The notes under the pieces are model-generated. The model was not told the origin of the DNA and ran no database searches. It saw nothing but the letters and a program-made list of their open reading frames with translations. 64,000 nucleotides of DNA, taken from the NCBI GenBank assembly GCA_026874595.1, contig CM049319.1, forward strand, positions 52,836,917-52,900,916. The letters run 5' to 3'. The position numbers were made by a program, and so were the translations under genes. The DNA comes from Sipunculus nudus (lineage: Eukaryota > Annelida > Sipuncula > Golfingiida > Sipunculidae). Positions 36,687 to 49,346 of this stretch are shown here, piece by piece. How positions within the stretch are numbered: the stretch's first letter is position 1; every line of letters begins with the position of its first letter.

Positions 36687-37970
36687 GTAGGCAGTGCCTT
36701 GTCACTTGTTGCAGATAAACGAAAATCTATGATTTGGTATACACTGTCCTTTATTTTGACGAGAAGTAGATCTATCCGCAAATAGACAGCATTTGTTTTG
36801 GTGTCGCTTACGTGCACGTGCTCAACACACCTGCATGGTGTCTGTTCATTGCATTTCGGACTCTCATTTAAAGTATAAAAACCTACGTTTTATTCTAGTT
36901 ATTTGCACTGAATTAGCTACCAAGGGTGTAACTGCACAGGCCCGAGTTTAGAATCCGGTCTTCTTTCCAAGATGGGTCTAAACTGACTGGATTGTCTCAT
37001 ATTGGTAGTAATCGACATAAGCAATGACATGTCTGATGATATGACATCGACATGCCTCATACTTCTCCATTACATGAATCCTAAACATCATAACTTCTGT
37101 CCGCATACATCCATAACCTCGTCCATGTAGGCTGGATTCTATATGGTCCAGTCAGTATAGACTGATCTTGGAAATGTAGGCCGGATTCTACACTTGTGCC
37201 AGTTTTGGCAAAACTTATTTATTTGAATGTTGAAGCCACATTCACCCACAAATCATTTGATGGCCTATGGTAGGTCGACTGTTTTGTCACTCAACCCAGA
37301 TGTGGCTCTGTCTAGCACATGCACACTGCTGCCTGAAACAATCATACTGGCTCACTGTGACAGGCACCCAACATATAGGTTCAGATGTACTCTGTCCGCT
37401 AGATAAATGAAGGCAGTGGCCTGTGGCTCATTGTTTACTACACAACCACAACTGGGTCTGTTTCATCACTTGCCCATTACTCTCCTTAAATAATAGGTCA
37501 ATTTTTGCTCATTCTGTGTTCCCAGCTTCATTGACCTCTTATGACATGAAGACTATTTTATCATAGACAACAACATAGTCATGTATTTGTTGCCAAAAAA
37601 ACGTTGCTAGGAGTGCCCAGAGCCAAACGGATGTTATGTTTTGTTTTGACTGACAACTGTGCAGGTGAGGTCTAGAAATTCATTATAAAGATCCCTTTTC
37701 CAGAAAATATGATTTCATAGTTGTACTCATTCCTGTAACATAGTGTACCAACACCACTAAGCTCTATATAGGGGGGAGCCATGAAAAAGTGTGATGATGT
37801 TCTGTTGCTGCAGGCACTGAGTACTTAACTTGGTAAATGGTTATTCGCTGTAATAACTGTTAAAACTTTTAAGTGTTGTCATGGTCATGAGTTGATGTTT
37901 ACACAAGTCAAAGTCATACAGTGCTGAGGATTGGGGAACCAGTGTTTTATCTGAAGACATTAGCATACAC

Positions 37971-38431
37971 TTAAAGTGGGCCCAATCACCTATGTGACCT
38001 TTATAAACTAAAGGTAATCCCTTGGAGCTTTCATGAGAATAGGCCAGAAAACGTGGATGACACCGCACACAGGCTGCCTTCTTTGTTTATATTAAAGTGT
38101 TTATAATATATGGGAGCCCACCATAATAATCAAAACAAATTCAACAAGGGGATTTAGCAATAAGTCAGATAAGCAAGAGCTATGCAAATGGCTTTTTGCA
38201 ACATATGACCTTCTTACCTCCGCATATATGCATCCTATTACCTTAGGTTACATTTTTTCCTGGTTTATCAACATTGCTGTGTTTACAAACATTTTGTTGA
38301 TAAACATGTTCTTACATCCTTCAAGAAGGGGTCATAAGAACTTTTCACAACCAAAATTACCCTTATTCATTAATGTATACACAGAGGAAGCCAAATTCTT
38401 TTACAAAAGGTATAAGAATGGACCCCTTTAA
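37971..38431. mobile_element. MITE-like element with TTAA termini
   Basis: Left end TTAAAGTGGGCCCAATCACC, almost identical to the left end at 3505; the reverse complement of the right end reads TTAAAGGGGTCCATTC. The unit is 461 bp, very close to the 455 bp at 3505. Beyond the termini I do not see convincing internal similarity between the two, so shared family membership rests on the ends. No coding capacity of note. Confidence 0.5.
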
Positions 38432-38800
38432 TGAAGAGGCCTATTTCGATATCTGACACATATATTCACTAAATTAAATCCCTTCAATGTATTACAAAAA
38501 TAGGCCAGAGAATGCTTATCCCAACAAACTCAGGCTGTTTGTTTTGTTAATATCCGCATGTTTATAACTTTGGTGGGGGGCACCGCTACCAAAAAAAAGT
38601 CAAACATATTCAGCAAGGACATCTGGATGCAAGAGATTTGCAAAGGGGGCTTTGCAACTGATGACCTTTCATTTTCCACACATATAGCACCAACATATTC
38701 TGGTTAAATGGTTTTTCTGTTTGTCAACATTGGAGTAGCACTGTGTTTTCTAGCAACCTGTAGCTAATCATCATCCTTCACAGTGATGTTATATAAACCT
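38432..38800. repeat. Divergent direct copy of the preceding element
   Basis: AATAGGCCAGAGAATG (about 38502) repeats AATAGGCCAGAAAACG (38039), and similarity continues through TTCAGCAAGG / TTCAACAAGG, TTGCAAC...TGACCTT and TTTGTCAACATTG-like words at a constant offset of about 462 bp. It appears to be a degenerate tandem copy of 37971-38431. Confidence 0.45.
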
Positions 38801-38860
38801 TACCTAAGGCCCCAAAAAATAAAAGGTTTGCTTCTCAGGCACAGTCAGCATCAATTTTAA

Positions 38861-38885
38861 CCCCCCCCCCCCCCCCCCCCCCCCC
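38861..38885. repeat. Poly-C run of 25
   Basis: Uninterrupted C homopolymer; the exact length may be a sequencing artefact. Shorter C/G runs lie at 2950-2964, 15980-15996, 42719-42733 and 60796-60806. Confidence 0.9.
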
Positions 38886-41388
38886 GCCGGCATCAAACAT
38901 TTTTATTTTTATTTTCATCTTTCAAGAAAATAAAATAATACAATTTTGATACGATTTCCTTTTTTACGTAGTGCTTTTACCTGTTTACCAAGAAAACCCT
39001 GTTATTTTCATGCTTTGGCCTGATCGTATTACATTTTTATCAAAACATACAAAAAAGGTCAAAAACCAAATACCACCCGCAGTGATTTCTGAAAAAAGTG
39101 CCTAAGGACCATACCTTTTTATTTTAAGCTCAGCTGACTATAAGTCATCTGAGCTATAGTTGTGGTCTATTGTCCGTCTGTCTGTCCGTCTGATCGTCCT
39201 GCTGTCTGTCCATAAGATAGGCACATTTCGACACCATTGGACTTATGAATCTGAATTCGGCATACTGTTAGATGTCCCCAAAATCTCCTACCAAACCGGA
39301 AACTGGGTCACTGCAACTTCGTTCCTTCGAAAAATTTAGGGAAAAACCTCAAATTTCCATTAAAAACCTATTATTACATTTCAGGACTGCCTAAAATCAA
39401 AACCACTCATCTGTTTTTCTTAAAATTTATCAGAAGTATTCTCCTATATATATCCTATATGCATGTCAGAAATTAAGTCTGTAAATTGAAATTCCTTTGA
39501 GTTATGGGCCCAAACATAATGGACTTAATGAACATAATGTAAAAAACCAGGAAAATTATTTACTCATGTAACATGAAAATTTTGCAGTTAGAGAATTTTT
39601 GTTAGGGGTTATATAATTTTGTTTAATTAAGAATTAATTGTATACCCAAAATTAGATCTGAATTTTGTAAATTTTATAAGTTATTAGCATAAAACATAAA
39701 ATCAGTACCCTAAGTTTTGCCCAACTTTGACCATGGCACATTTTTTTCCTGCGAGTACTGTTAATTTAATTTTTACAGCATGTAAAAATAAGTATTCAAT
39801 TTGTTTAAATCTGAAATTTGAAAATAAAAGGTTGAAAATTAGGCTTGTTCTTGATTTTTTTCTTAAGGCTCTATCGTAGTCACTTGCTTTGTCCAGATGC
39901 AGGCAGCGCACTCCTGGTCACTGGAAGTCAGCTATGCCAGGGTTCCTGATTTGTTACAGTGACTGGGGGAGATCTCCTGCTGTGACAGGTGTACAGTTGT
40001 TAGCGAACCTGTGAGCTTATGCGAGTGTGTGGCATCGTCCGGTGTCCGGCATCCATTATCTGAACTTTAATCCATTTTATCTTGAAAACATCAAGAGTAA
40101 ACATCACAAAATTTTATGCAAAATATTAGTCATCTAAAAACTGAAAAAATCTATCAGATTTTGCTTATTTTTTGGCTAACTGCATTTTCTTAGATTTTAT
40201 AGGGAAAAAGCTTTCAAAATCTTCTTCTTCAAAACTGTTCAAATTGTCCAATATTTCACAGAAATGATTCCTAGAACAATTTTTCTCAAGTTTGTTTGAA
40301 TGGTTTAAGTTCAGTGATTTTTGGCTGAGTTACAGGAAGTTGGACTTAGTCATCTGTCCAAAAAAAGCATACTAAAATTATAATCTCAGAAATGGCTGGA
40401 GCTGTCATCACCAAATTTTATGCCAATGTTGGTCACATGAGTCATATCTGAAATTGAGGTATAGGTGGGGCCACCTGCATCGGCCTTTTTTTGTATGGGG
40501 GTCATTGGTCATCTGTACATTAACACATAATTTCTCAAGAATAGCAGGAGCTACCATCCCCAGATTTTTAAGCTATCTGCATTTACTTAGATTTTATAGG
40601 GAAAAAGTTAAAAAACTTTTAAAAAGTCTTCTTCTTGTAAACGGTCTAGCCAAATTGTTCAATATTTTACAGAAATGACCCCAGAGGCAAGCCCTCTCAA
40701 GTTTGTTCAAATGGTTTGCATTTGATGAATTTTAGTGGAGTTACATGAATTTGAACAGTCATTTGGCCAAGTTAGCATACTGACAAATTAATCTCAGAAA
40801 TGACAGAAGCTAGCATTACCAAGTATTGTGCAAATGTTGGTCAATTGACTCAAATTTGAAGTTGCAGATTTTGTGGTGCCACCTACATTGACCTGATTTT
40901 TATGGGCAGAACCTCACAATTTTAGCCTCTTTCAGCTTAAAATGTTTATGATGAAACTGTCAAGTTGAATCGTTGAATTTTCCAAAAGAATTATCCTAGG
41001 ACATGGTTCTTTCAATCATATCAGAAAAGCTTAAGTTGGTCTTATGGCCATTATTATGTCTATTTCAAAGTGAGGACTGCAAAACTGTTCTTCTACAAAA
41101 TTATTTTTTCAATTATAACTTCTGTAACATTGCACAAAAATTACTCTTAGGTGGCCTTTGTTCAAGTTTACTTGAATGATTTTTGGCAGAATTATTGGAC
41201 CTTTAACAATAAAAGGACTGCATCTGTTATCATTCTAGATGTTTTGATGACAAGTTTATGAATATGTCAGCTTGAAAAAAAAGCATTTTAGCCAAAGTCT
41301 TTCAGTATGTGTAAACAGTTTTACCAACAGGCCAAGATTGTGTCTGTATTTTTAAAAAGGTTGAGAAACTGTTTCATGTTTGGCAAGA

Positions 41389-41820
41389 GATCAAGCGTTC
41401 ATTCAGTGCAGCCAGATATAGGTCAAGAGTTCAATCAGTGCAGCCAAGCACAAGGCATGTGAAAACCTCATGGGTGACATGTGAACACCTCATGGGAACC
41501 ATGTGATCAATTCATGGGTAGACTGCCAACTGTATCAGATTAGGCAACAGGTCAAAAGTTCACGCAGTGCAGCCAGGTATGGGCCAGGAGTTCACTCAGT
41601 GCAGTAGCTGCATGTATTCTATTTATAGCATTGGCAGACTGCATACTGCATCAGATATGGCACCAAAGTTCAGCCTGGATCTATTTATAGCTTTGGCAGC
41701 ATGCCAACTGTGTAAGATTATGCAACAGGTCAAGAGTTCACTCAGTGCAGCCAGGTACAGGTCAAAAGTTCACTCAGTCTAGCCAGGTGCAGGTCATGAG
41801 TTCACTCAGTGCAGTTACCT
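41389..41820 (+). repeat. Minisatellite, about 30-bp unit
   Basis: Units of the form CAGGTCAAGAGTTCACTCAG plus TGCAGCCAGGTA recur, contiguously at 41730-41820 and interspersed upstream. Two more units lie at 43960-44015 in the second copy of the host element. Confidence 0.7.
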
Positions 41821-41966
41821 GAGCCAGCAAATTTGTCACAGTTCACTTGGGGCAACTGCCTTTCTCACCTAAGCCTGGTCAGCCCCATGCATCAGGCTCA
41901 AGGTAAGTTTGATGTATTGGCCTGATATTTTGACTTTTTTATGTGTCTTTAATGGCTTTCTTGTTC

Positions 41967-42290
41967 ACAAGACAGGTATTGCCACCTACAATGACTTTTG
42001 CAGTGTGTGTGCCTGCTTATTTCTACAGAGGAATTTGATATGTCATCCTGAAATTGGGCATAAATATACTTATCAAAAGATTTGTCGTATACAAGACTGG
42101 TGGTGCCACCTACAATAATTTTTGCACAGTGTGTGTCCCTGCTTATTTTCAGGAGGGGTTTGATATATCAGTCTGAAATTGGGCATATGTATATATCTCT
42201 GATAAGCTTTGTTGAATACAAGACTGATGATGCCAGCTACAATCATTTTTGTGTTGTGTGCACCCATGCCAGAATTTCAGCAGTGATGTT
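41967..42290 (+). repeat. Tandem array, unit 124-127 bp, three copies
   Basis: ACAAGACAGGTATTGCCACC (41967), ACAAGACTGGTGGTGCCACC (42091) and ACAAGACTGATGATGCCAGC (42218) head three units that each continue with TACAATNATTTTTG, GTGTGT(G)CCTGCTTAT and CCTGAAATTGGGCAT; the last unit is incomplete. Confidence 0.75.
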
Positions 42291-43215
42291 TGTGTAATTG
42301 TTCATTATTCAAAATGTTTAGTACTTGCATTGTTGATATACATGAAGTAATGGTCCAGCATTGAAGCATCATATCTGGTGTATTTCCCAATGCACAGGTT
42401 CGCATTAGGCCTGAAGGCCTTGCTATAATTTAACCCCCTCCCCCCCACCCCCTGTGTATATAAATATACATTTGTATGCATGATGTGGTATAATCTGACA
42501 AGATTGAGATTTATGATGATGCAGTTTAGATTAATGAATCAACTTTTATATTCAGATATATATATGTTATATTGGAAATGTATAGAAATATAAACTTAAA
42601 ATAAAAAAAAAGAGGATCTATTTCAAATATGTGTTTATTATTTTCCAACCGAAGCAAAATTGGAGATCGGGCTTTCTCTGCCCTGAATGTGTATGCAGAA
42701 GTGTTGTTAATCTGAACACCCCCCCCCCCCCCCAGGCTGTCATTGATTCCTTTGCACCTGTGCACTAGGACGTTAGTTTTTATTGAAACATATTTTTGCC
42801 TCAGGAGAATGGAACATAAAATGATCAGCTCTGTCTGTCCATCATCTCTCAATTATCATTAAATATAAATATATATATAAATTATGGAATTTTTCCCATA
42901 AGCATTGTTGAAATAACTTTCATATGCTGTATGTTTATGGATAAAATGTATTAAAGTCTAAAATTTGAAAGCAACATATACTCAGATGTGTAATATTGCA
43001 GATGAAAAACTTTTTAAAAAATTGATATAATAAATAAATTAAGAAATAATTGAAACTACATATATTATTAGCTTTGTTTGTCTACCAGTCTGTCTGTCCT
43101 TTTTTAAGTATTAAGTGATTATGAATAGCTTTTTTATCCTGTAAGCATTGTTAAATTAAGTGAAAATCCTATGTACATACTCTATAATAATACAGATATG
43201 TTGTTACTCCCACCA

Positions 43216-43257
43216 TTCCACACACACACACACCCCCCCCCCCCACCACCACCACCA
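43216..43257. repeat. (CA)n, poly-C, (CCA)n tract
   Basis: CACACACACACACA passes into a C run and then CCACCACCACCACC; it lies inside hairpin copy A. Confidence 0.9.
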
Positions 43258-43687
43258 AGTCCTTTCATCTGTGGACTGGGGATATCAGTTATATTTCAAC
43301 TGTATACATTTCATAAAATAAAAAAAAATACATATATTTTATAATATATATCATAAAAAAATAGATTCAATTGAACAAATGTGTAAACTACTGAAATGTC
43401 AACAGTTAATCAAAAAGCCAACTAATGATCATGGTAATAGTACACATCATTTGTTCACAAACTGCTCACATGCTTCAATTTCAACATTAGGAAACACATG
43501 GTCAGGTCACAAAATATTATTTGCAACAATTTCTTGCTCATCAATACAAACCAATCGTATAAACCAACCATATCCTATATTACCTCTTCCTCTTAAACTT
43601 TATCTCCATTTGATATTGTTTTAGATTTTTACCTTCAAGGTCAACTTCAGCTGAGCACAGTGACCCATGGTTCCCTTGTTTTTTTTT

Positions 43688-44300
43688 ACAAAGCCTCATA
43701 ATTTTAGCCTCTTGTAGCCTCTACATCTTTTAAGTATTTTAACAAAAAAATCTTATGGCTATGTCAGCTTCAAAAAGGCACTGTAGCCAGAATCTTTCAG
43801 TATGTGTAAACAGATTTACCAAAAGGTCAAGATCGTGTCTGTATCTATAAATGGCTTTGCAGACTGCTAACTATTTCAGATTTGGCAACAGGCAAAGTTT
43901 CAGTCTTGATCTTTTTATAGCTTTGTCAGACTGCCATCTGTATCAGATTTTTCAACAGGTCAAGAGTTCACTCAGTACAGCCAGGTACAGGTCAAGAGTT
44001 CAGTCAGTGCAGTAGCTGCAGCTGGCAATTAGCTTTGCTTGATTTTGGCAACAGCGTGCCTCAGCTGAGCTTGGTCAGCCCAGTGCATCTTTAAGAGAAA
44101 TTTCATATATAAGCCTGAAATTTTGGCATGTCCATGCATCTTAGATGGCTTTCTCTTACACAAGACAGGTGTTGCCAGCTCCCATGATTTTTGCACAGTT
44201 TATTTTCCTGCTTATTTCTCAGGAGGGATTTGATAAACCAGCCTGAAATTGTGTTTATTTTTACATATCAGATAGCTTTGTTGTATACAAGACTTAAATG
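43688..44300 (+). mobile_element. AGGCCT-hairpin family, copy 2 (3' part)
   Basis: Starts directly after hairpin copy A with CAAAGCCTCATAATTTTAGCC and follows copy 1 from about 40914 on (the AATTTTAGCCTCTT paragraph, CAGTATGTGTAAACAG, the CAGGTCAAGAGTTCACTCAG units, ACAAGACAGGTGTTGCCAGC). The right terminus is lost. Confidence 0.6.
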
Positions 44301-45241
44301 TCATTGCCAGTGGGTCACTTGTATTTCATTGCAGTGGCTTGTGCATTTTTGCAAGTAAAGCTTTATTGCACTCAATGATCCCCAGAACAATAGACTGGCA
44401 CCTGCACTATTTCCCCTTTAGCTTCAGTCATCAAATATGAAAGGTCTGTTAACATGATATTTGCATGTGTAGCCAGGAGTCATGCTACAAGGGGGGCTGG
44501 CAGTCAGTTCTCTATCATCAAAGAATTGTTCCTTGTGGTATCATATACTTGGTCTGGTATAATCAGATAACATTCATTGGAATAGGTCATAATTTTTGTT
44601 AATATACTGAGGATTCCCTTTTTGTTCAGCAGGGTTTCAAATTCTATATATTTTGCATAAGGGATTTTATTGCAATAATTAAACCCTTCTTAAATAAGAG
44701 ACCAATCATCAAAGGGAGCAAATGATTGATATAATTATAATAATAGATCTTCTGTTTTATCCGTTAATCAAAGAATCCTATTATAAATCCTTCAATTAAT
44801 CTGTCAATAATAAATAAGAATGTTAATTTGGTTGATGTTCCCTTAAGTCCATGTCCAATTATTCTGATTTGCCTACATATTATTTAATACATTGAATTAA
44901 TATAATAATGGATATACTCTGTGGAGTTTCCTGCATTGTGAGATCACAAAAACAGAACCCTTGCAAAACACTAGCAAAACACTGAAAATAGGGAATTTAA
45001 CCCTGCAGATAAAAAGTCAACCACAGAAGGGATTGACATTAACCATTGTCCAACTGTCTTGGGCATGTGATTTTAGTTTTTGGGCAGGTAAAAACTCACA
45101 GGTGCCTGCCAAGGTCCAGTCAGTCATTAAAGAGCATTTGTTTGTGCAAGTGACCAGTGTCAATTATGTCAATTTGACCTTAAAAATTTACTCTGTTTCA
45201 TATGATGAATTTACAGTTTTACTTAAATTTTCAGCACGCAC
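44301..45241. other. Intronic, degraded repeats only
   Basis: AT-rich. 44920-45200 contains GTGAGATCACAAAAACAG and GGGCAGGTAAAAACTCAC, which echo sequence near 58330 and 49420, so it is probably old repeat. No gene is supported. Confidence 0.35.
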
Positions 45242-45830
45242 GCAATAACTCAACAACAACATACAGCAGCTTTCCAAAATTCACAGGGATGTTTGGTACC
45301 TATGAGGGCTCCAGACCTATTGAATAACAGACCAGTCAGACCTGTCTCAATTCTGATATGGCCTCCACAGCCCAATCGCTGATTTTCTTTCATGCGCAAT
45401 AACTCAACAACAACCTACTGCAGCTTTCCAAAATTCACAGGGATGATTGGTACCTATGAGGGCTCCAAACCTTTGAATTACAGACCTGTCGGAATTCCAA
45501 TATGGCCACCACAATCCAATTGCTGATTTTCTTCTGTGTGAGATAACTCAACAACAACCTCCTGCAGCTTTCCCAAATTCAAAGGGATGATTGGTACCTG
45601 TAAGGGCTCCAGACCTTTTGAATTACAGACATGTTGGAATTTCAATATGGCCGCCACTGTCCAATTGCTGATTATCTTTCGTGTGTGATAACTAAACAGC
45701 AAAATTCTTCAGCTTTTCCAAATTTACGGGGATCATTGGTCCATATGAGGGCTCCAGACCTATTGAAAAACAGACTTGCTCAAAATCAAATATGGCTGAC
45801 AGACTACATTCGGTGATTTTCTTTTGCACA
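45242..45830 (+). repeat. Tandem array, unit 144-154 bp, four copies
   Basis: Units begin at 45244, 45398, 45542 and 45687 with (A/G)ATAACTCAACAACAAC, and continue with TGCAGCTTTCCAAAATTCA, GGGATGATTGGTACC, GAGGGCTCCAGACC, AATATGGCC and CCAATTGCTGATTTTC. The open frames within it are frames of the repeat. Confidence 0.85.
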
Positions 45831-46120
45831 CATTATTTCAGACATATCTTCTTTAATTCAGTATGATTTTTTCCCTCATGCATGTTGATAAAAACATGTT
45901 TCTGTTTGTGATATTTTCAAATTTAACTTAATTTTTCTCCCATATGTAAACTAGTCCAGCACTAGCAGAAACGCGGGGCACTCTGAGTACAATTGTTTGA
46001 CCACATCTAGTTGATAGTGATTTTGAAATTTATTCACTAGAAAGTACTGTTTCAGTTTGAACTCTGCAGATAAATCTATCTATATATCTGCAGCAGCCCT
46101 TGGTTGAATACAGTTTTTTT

Positions 46121-49100
46121 AGCTCAGCTGACTATAAGTCATCTGAGCTATAGTCGTGGTCCATTGTCCGTCGTCCATCCGTCTGTCTGTCAGTCCGTTT
46201 GTCCGGATGTCCGTCCGTAAGACTGGCACGTTTCGACACCTTTGGACCTATGAATCTGAAATTCGGCATACAGTTGGATGTCCCCAAAATCTCCTACCAT
46301 GCCGAAAATTGGGTCAATAGGACTTCCTTCCTTCAAGATATTAAGGAAAAACCTCAATTTTTTATTAGAAATCTATTTTCACACTTCAGGACTCCCTAAT
46401 ATCAAAACCACTCATCTGGTTTTCTTCATATTTATCATACATATTCCTCTATATAGTTCCTATGTACATGCCAGATATTAGTTCAGTATTATATAATTTA
46501 AAAAAGTTATGGGCCCAAACATAATGGACTTTGTAAAAAAATCAGGAAGATATTTGGTCACTTAAGACCAAAAGTGTTAAAGGTAGGGACTTTTTTCCAG
46601 TAATACAACTTTAATTAATCAAAATTTAATTGTATACCAAAGATTAGATCAAAATCTGTTAAATTTTTTTTAAATATTGGCAAAAATATAAAATTTGTAC
46701 CTTAAATTTTGCCCAACTTTGGCCACGGCACGTTTTTTTCCTGTAAGTACTGTGGATTTAATTTTCACAGCATGTATACATAAGGGTTTAATTTGTTAAA
46801 ATCTGAAATTTGAAAATAAAAGCTGCAAAATTAGGCTAGTTATTGAATTTTTTGGAGGCTCTTGTTGTATTCCCTTACATTGTCAAGCAGTCCACTTTGA
46901 TGACTGTAGGTCATTCAGTGCACATCTGTATACTCCCCAGGCTGTTGGCATAATTTTAGATGTCCCCAAAATCTCCTACCATACCAAAAATTAGGTCATT
47001 AGGACTTTGTTCCTTCAAGATATTAAGGAAAAACCTCTGTTTTCCATAAAAAAGCCATTGTTACACTTCAAGGCTGCCTAATATCAAAACCACTGATCTG
47101 TTTTTGATCGTATTTAGTATTCATATTCTTTCATACATTTTCTATGAACATACCAAAAATTAGGTCAGTATTGGGTATTATTTTGAAGTTATGGGCCAAA
47201 ACATAATGCAGTTTTTTAAAAAATCAGGAAATATATTTACTCATCTAACATGAGAATTGCTGGACCTAGAGACTCTTTTTCAGGAATATAACTTTATTTA
47301 ATCAAGATTCAATTGTTTAACCAAAATTAGATATGAATTTTGCAAATTTTTCAAGTTATTAGCATAAATAAAACATCAATACCTTAAATTTTGTCAACTT
47401 TGGCACTGTTGATTTAATTTTCACAGCATATATACATAAGGATTTAATCTTTTAAAATCTGAAATTTCAAAGAAATTGATTGGAAAGAATAGCTTTTATT
47501 CATGTTTTCATACACCATGTCAAGTGTTGTTTACATCTAGCCCACCTAGTAGTACAGCCTTCACTTGCATTATGTAACCCACCCCAAGCAGCTTGCCTTG
47601 GGTCAGCCTGGCCACTACCAGCAGGCTTCCCCTCTGCCCTGCACTCACCCCCCCCCCCCCCAAATGGTGCATAAACTAGATGAATGTTATTATTTTCTGT
47701 ATTTGATTCATTCTTATTCTAGGCTATGCAACATTTTAGATTTTGTATTGTACCACCAGGGTTACAATGATTAAAGTGTACATTTAATTGTGTCCACAAA
47801 GTGGTGTATTGTTATGAACGTGTGGATGTTCATGAGATAAGTAATTCCTTACTTCAGAAGAGTAAAAACTTCACCAGGTGTGAAATTGACTATTAATTCC
47901 AGTAATAAATTAAAACTGGGATACTAATTAGCACAATGATATTGTTTGTCCCTCATTCAACCAACAGTGTGTATACTTTATTTGAAAAGATGTTTTATTT
48001 TATCAAATTTACTTTTATTTTATTTTGGTGAATAAAATTAAGCATGTACTGAAAACTCCAATGTGCAAAACTTTTTAATAGTGATTCAAGGAATATTCTT
48101 GTAGATGCTATGTTGTGGCATTATTTTCTTTTAAATTCAGTTTAAACATTTATGATTTAAAAATAATAAAATATATGTGTATGAATAATATGACCCAATA
48201 TGAGCTACACTCTCGATATATGATGATTGCACCTTTTGCAACAATTCTAATATTTTAACTTATAGTTTCAGTTTTTTACTCTGTATATATAATGATTGCA
48301 ACTTTTGCAACAGTTCTAATATTTTAACTTATATTTTCAGGTTTTTATATTAAAAATTTATAAAACCTGTAAATAAAAAAATGATTCAGATAAAAACTTC
48401 TTAATGGAAAAAGTGGATATGCTTAAAAAAATAGGATTATATATAAACTTAAATGCATTATTCCCTTGAAAGTGATATAAAGGTATTAGTCCATTCTGTC
48501 CACTTGCCTGTCCATCTGTAAATTTTCATATGCATCACAGTATCTCAAAATTTTACTGTTTTTCTTCATGACAGTCTTGTCAGAGTATTAGTTTGCAATC
48601 ATATATTTAGAACTTTACTATAACGAAGTAGGAGGGCCCCTTTCCTCTTAGCTCTTCATATTCTTATATGAATGAAAAACATTACAATAGAATATTTCTA
48701 CATCCACCTTCGTGCTGCCCTCACTTTTCCCTTCTCCGAACCCCATCCCAAAGTCAACCTCAGTAAGCAAGAACAAGATGAATCAGATATATTCATACTT
48801 TAATATTTTGTATAACTATACGTCCATAGGTACCTATGTACATGCCAGAAATTATGTCAATATTGTGTAATATGTAGACATAGTGGGCATCACAATAATG
48901 TACCTTGTCAAGACTAAAGAGATATTGTGTCATACAGTCACAAATTCATAAATCACTTCATCAGCATAGTTAATCATAACATCATATCTGTCAAATTGAA
49001 AGCTTGCAGACTACCATACACTTTAGATCCTTCAACAAATAGCCTTATCATCATTCTACTACTGCTTATTACTGCTGTCATTGCATTCATATTTGCTCAA

Positions 49101-49346
49101 ATATATCACAATTTTCAACCCCTCCTAAATAAATAAAATATAAACCACTATATTTGACTCTATTGATCCATCAGTCAGGTAATTTCATTTATCATTTACT
49201 CACATATTACGTTACATTCCTTTATAATAGCCCAACATGTCCATGATATTCATAAGCTTTATCGACTCGATATAGTATCACAGTGGAGAAACATTTATAG
49301 TCCAATCACGATCAGCTGAGCGCCGTGACCCATGGGTCCCTTGTTT
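46121..49346 (+). mobile_element. Hairpin/GTCCGTC family, copy B
   Basis: Same 29-bp hairpin at 46121-46149, then GTCCGTCGTCCATCCGTCTG, and the same terminal TCAGCTGAGC (49312) with GTGACCCATGGGTCCCTTGTTTT. The first part aligns with A and C (GATGTCCCCAAAATCTCCTA, TATGGGCCCAAACATAATGG, TTTTGCCCAACTTTGGCC). A second copy of this part begins 682 bp later (46277 versus 46959), so B has an internal duplication. A (CCCACC)-rich stretch is at 47640-47660 and a 69-bp duplication at 48223/48292. No protein is supported. Confidence 0.65.

Larger units (their letters stand above)
40000..42430 (+). mobile_element. AGGCCT-hairpin family, copy 1, nested inside hairpin copy A
   Basis: Begins near TAGCGAACCTGTGAGCTTATGCGAG and GTGTCCGGCATCCATTATC, and ends with TTCGCATT plus AGGCCTGAAGGCCT (42407-42420), a 6-bp-stem hairpin. 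The interior is made of degenerate repeated paragraphs (words such as AATATTTCACAGAAATGA, TTTGTTCAAATGG, TTTTTGGCTGAGTTAC recur every 130-400 bp), a 30-bp tandem array (41389-41820) and three 124-127-bp units (41967, 42091, 42218). No protein is encoded. Confidence 0.55.
39127..43687 (+). mobile_element. Hairpin/GTCCGTC family, copy A (with nested insertion)
   Basis: Starts with a 29-bp hairpin (arms AGCTCAGCTGACT and AGTCATCTGAGCT, one mismatch, ATA loop), then GTCCGTCTGTCTGTCCG. Ends with TCAGCTGAGC (43647) and GTGACCCATGGTTCCCTTGTTTT; start and end are inverted copies of AGCTCAGCTGA. Aligns with copy C at both ends, but 40000-42430 is a second element absent from C, so A is an interrupted copy. 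No transposase is evident; it is presumably non-autonomous. Similar repeats are, to my knowledge, abundant in mollusc genomes, but the superfamily is unassigned here. Confidence 0.65.

Noticed and set aside
48927-49136. 69-codon frame with a hydrophobic segment
   Set aside because: Inside hairpin copy B, absent from the other copies; the hydrophobic run follows from AT-rich codons.
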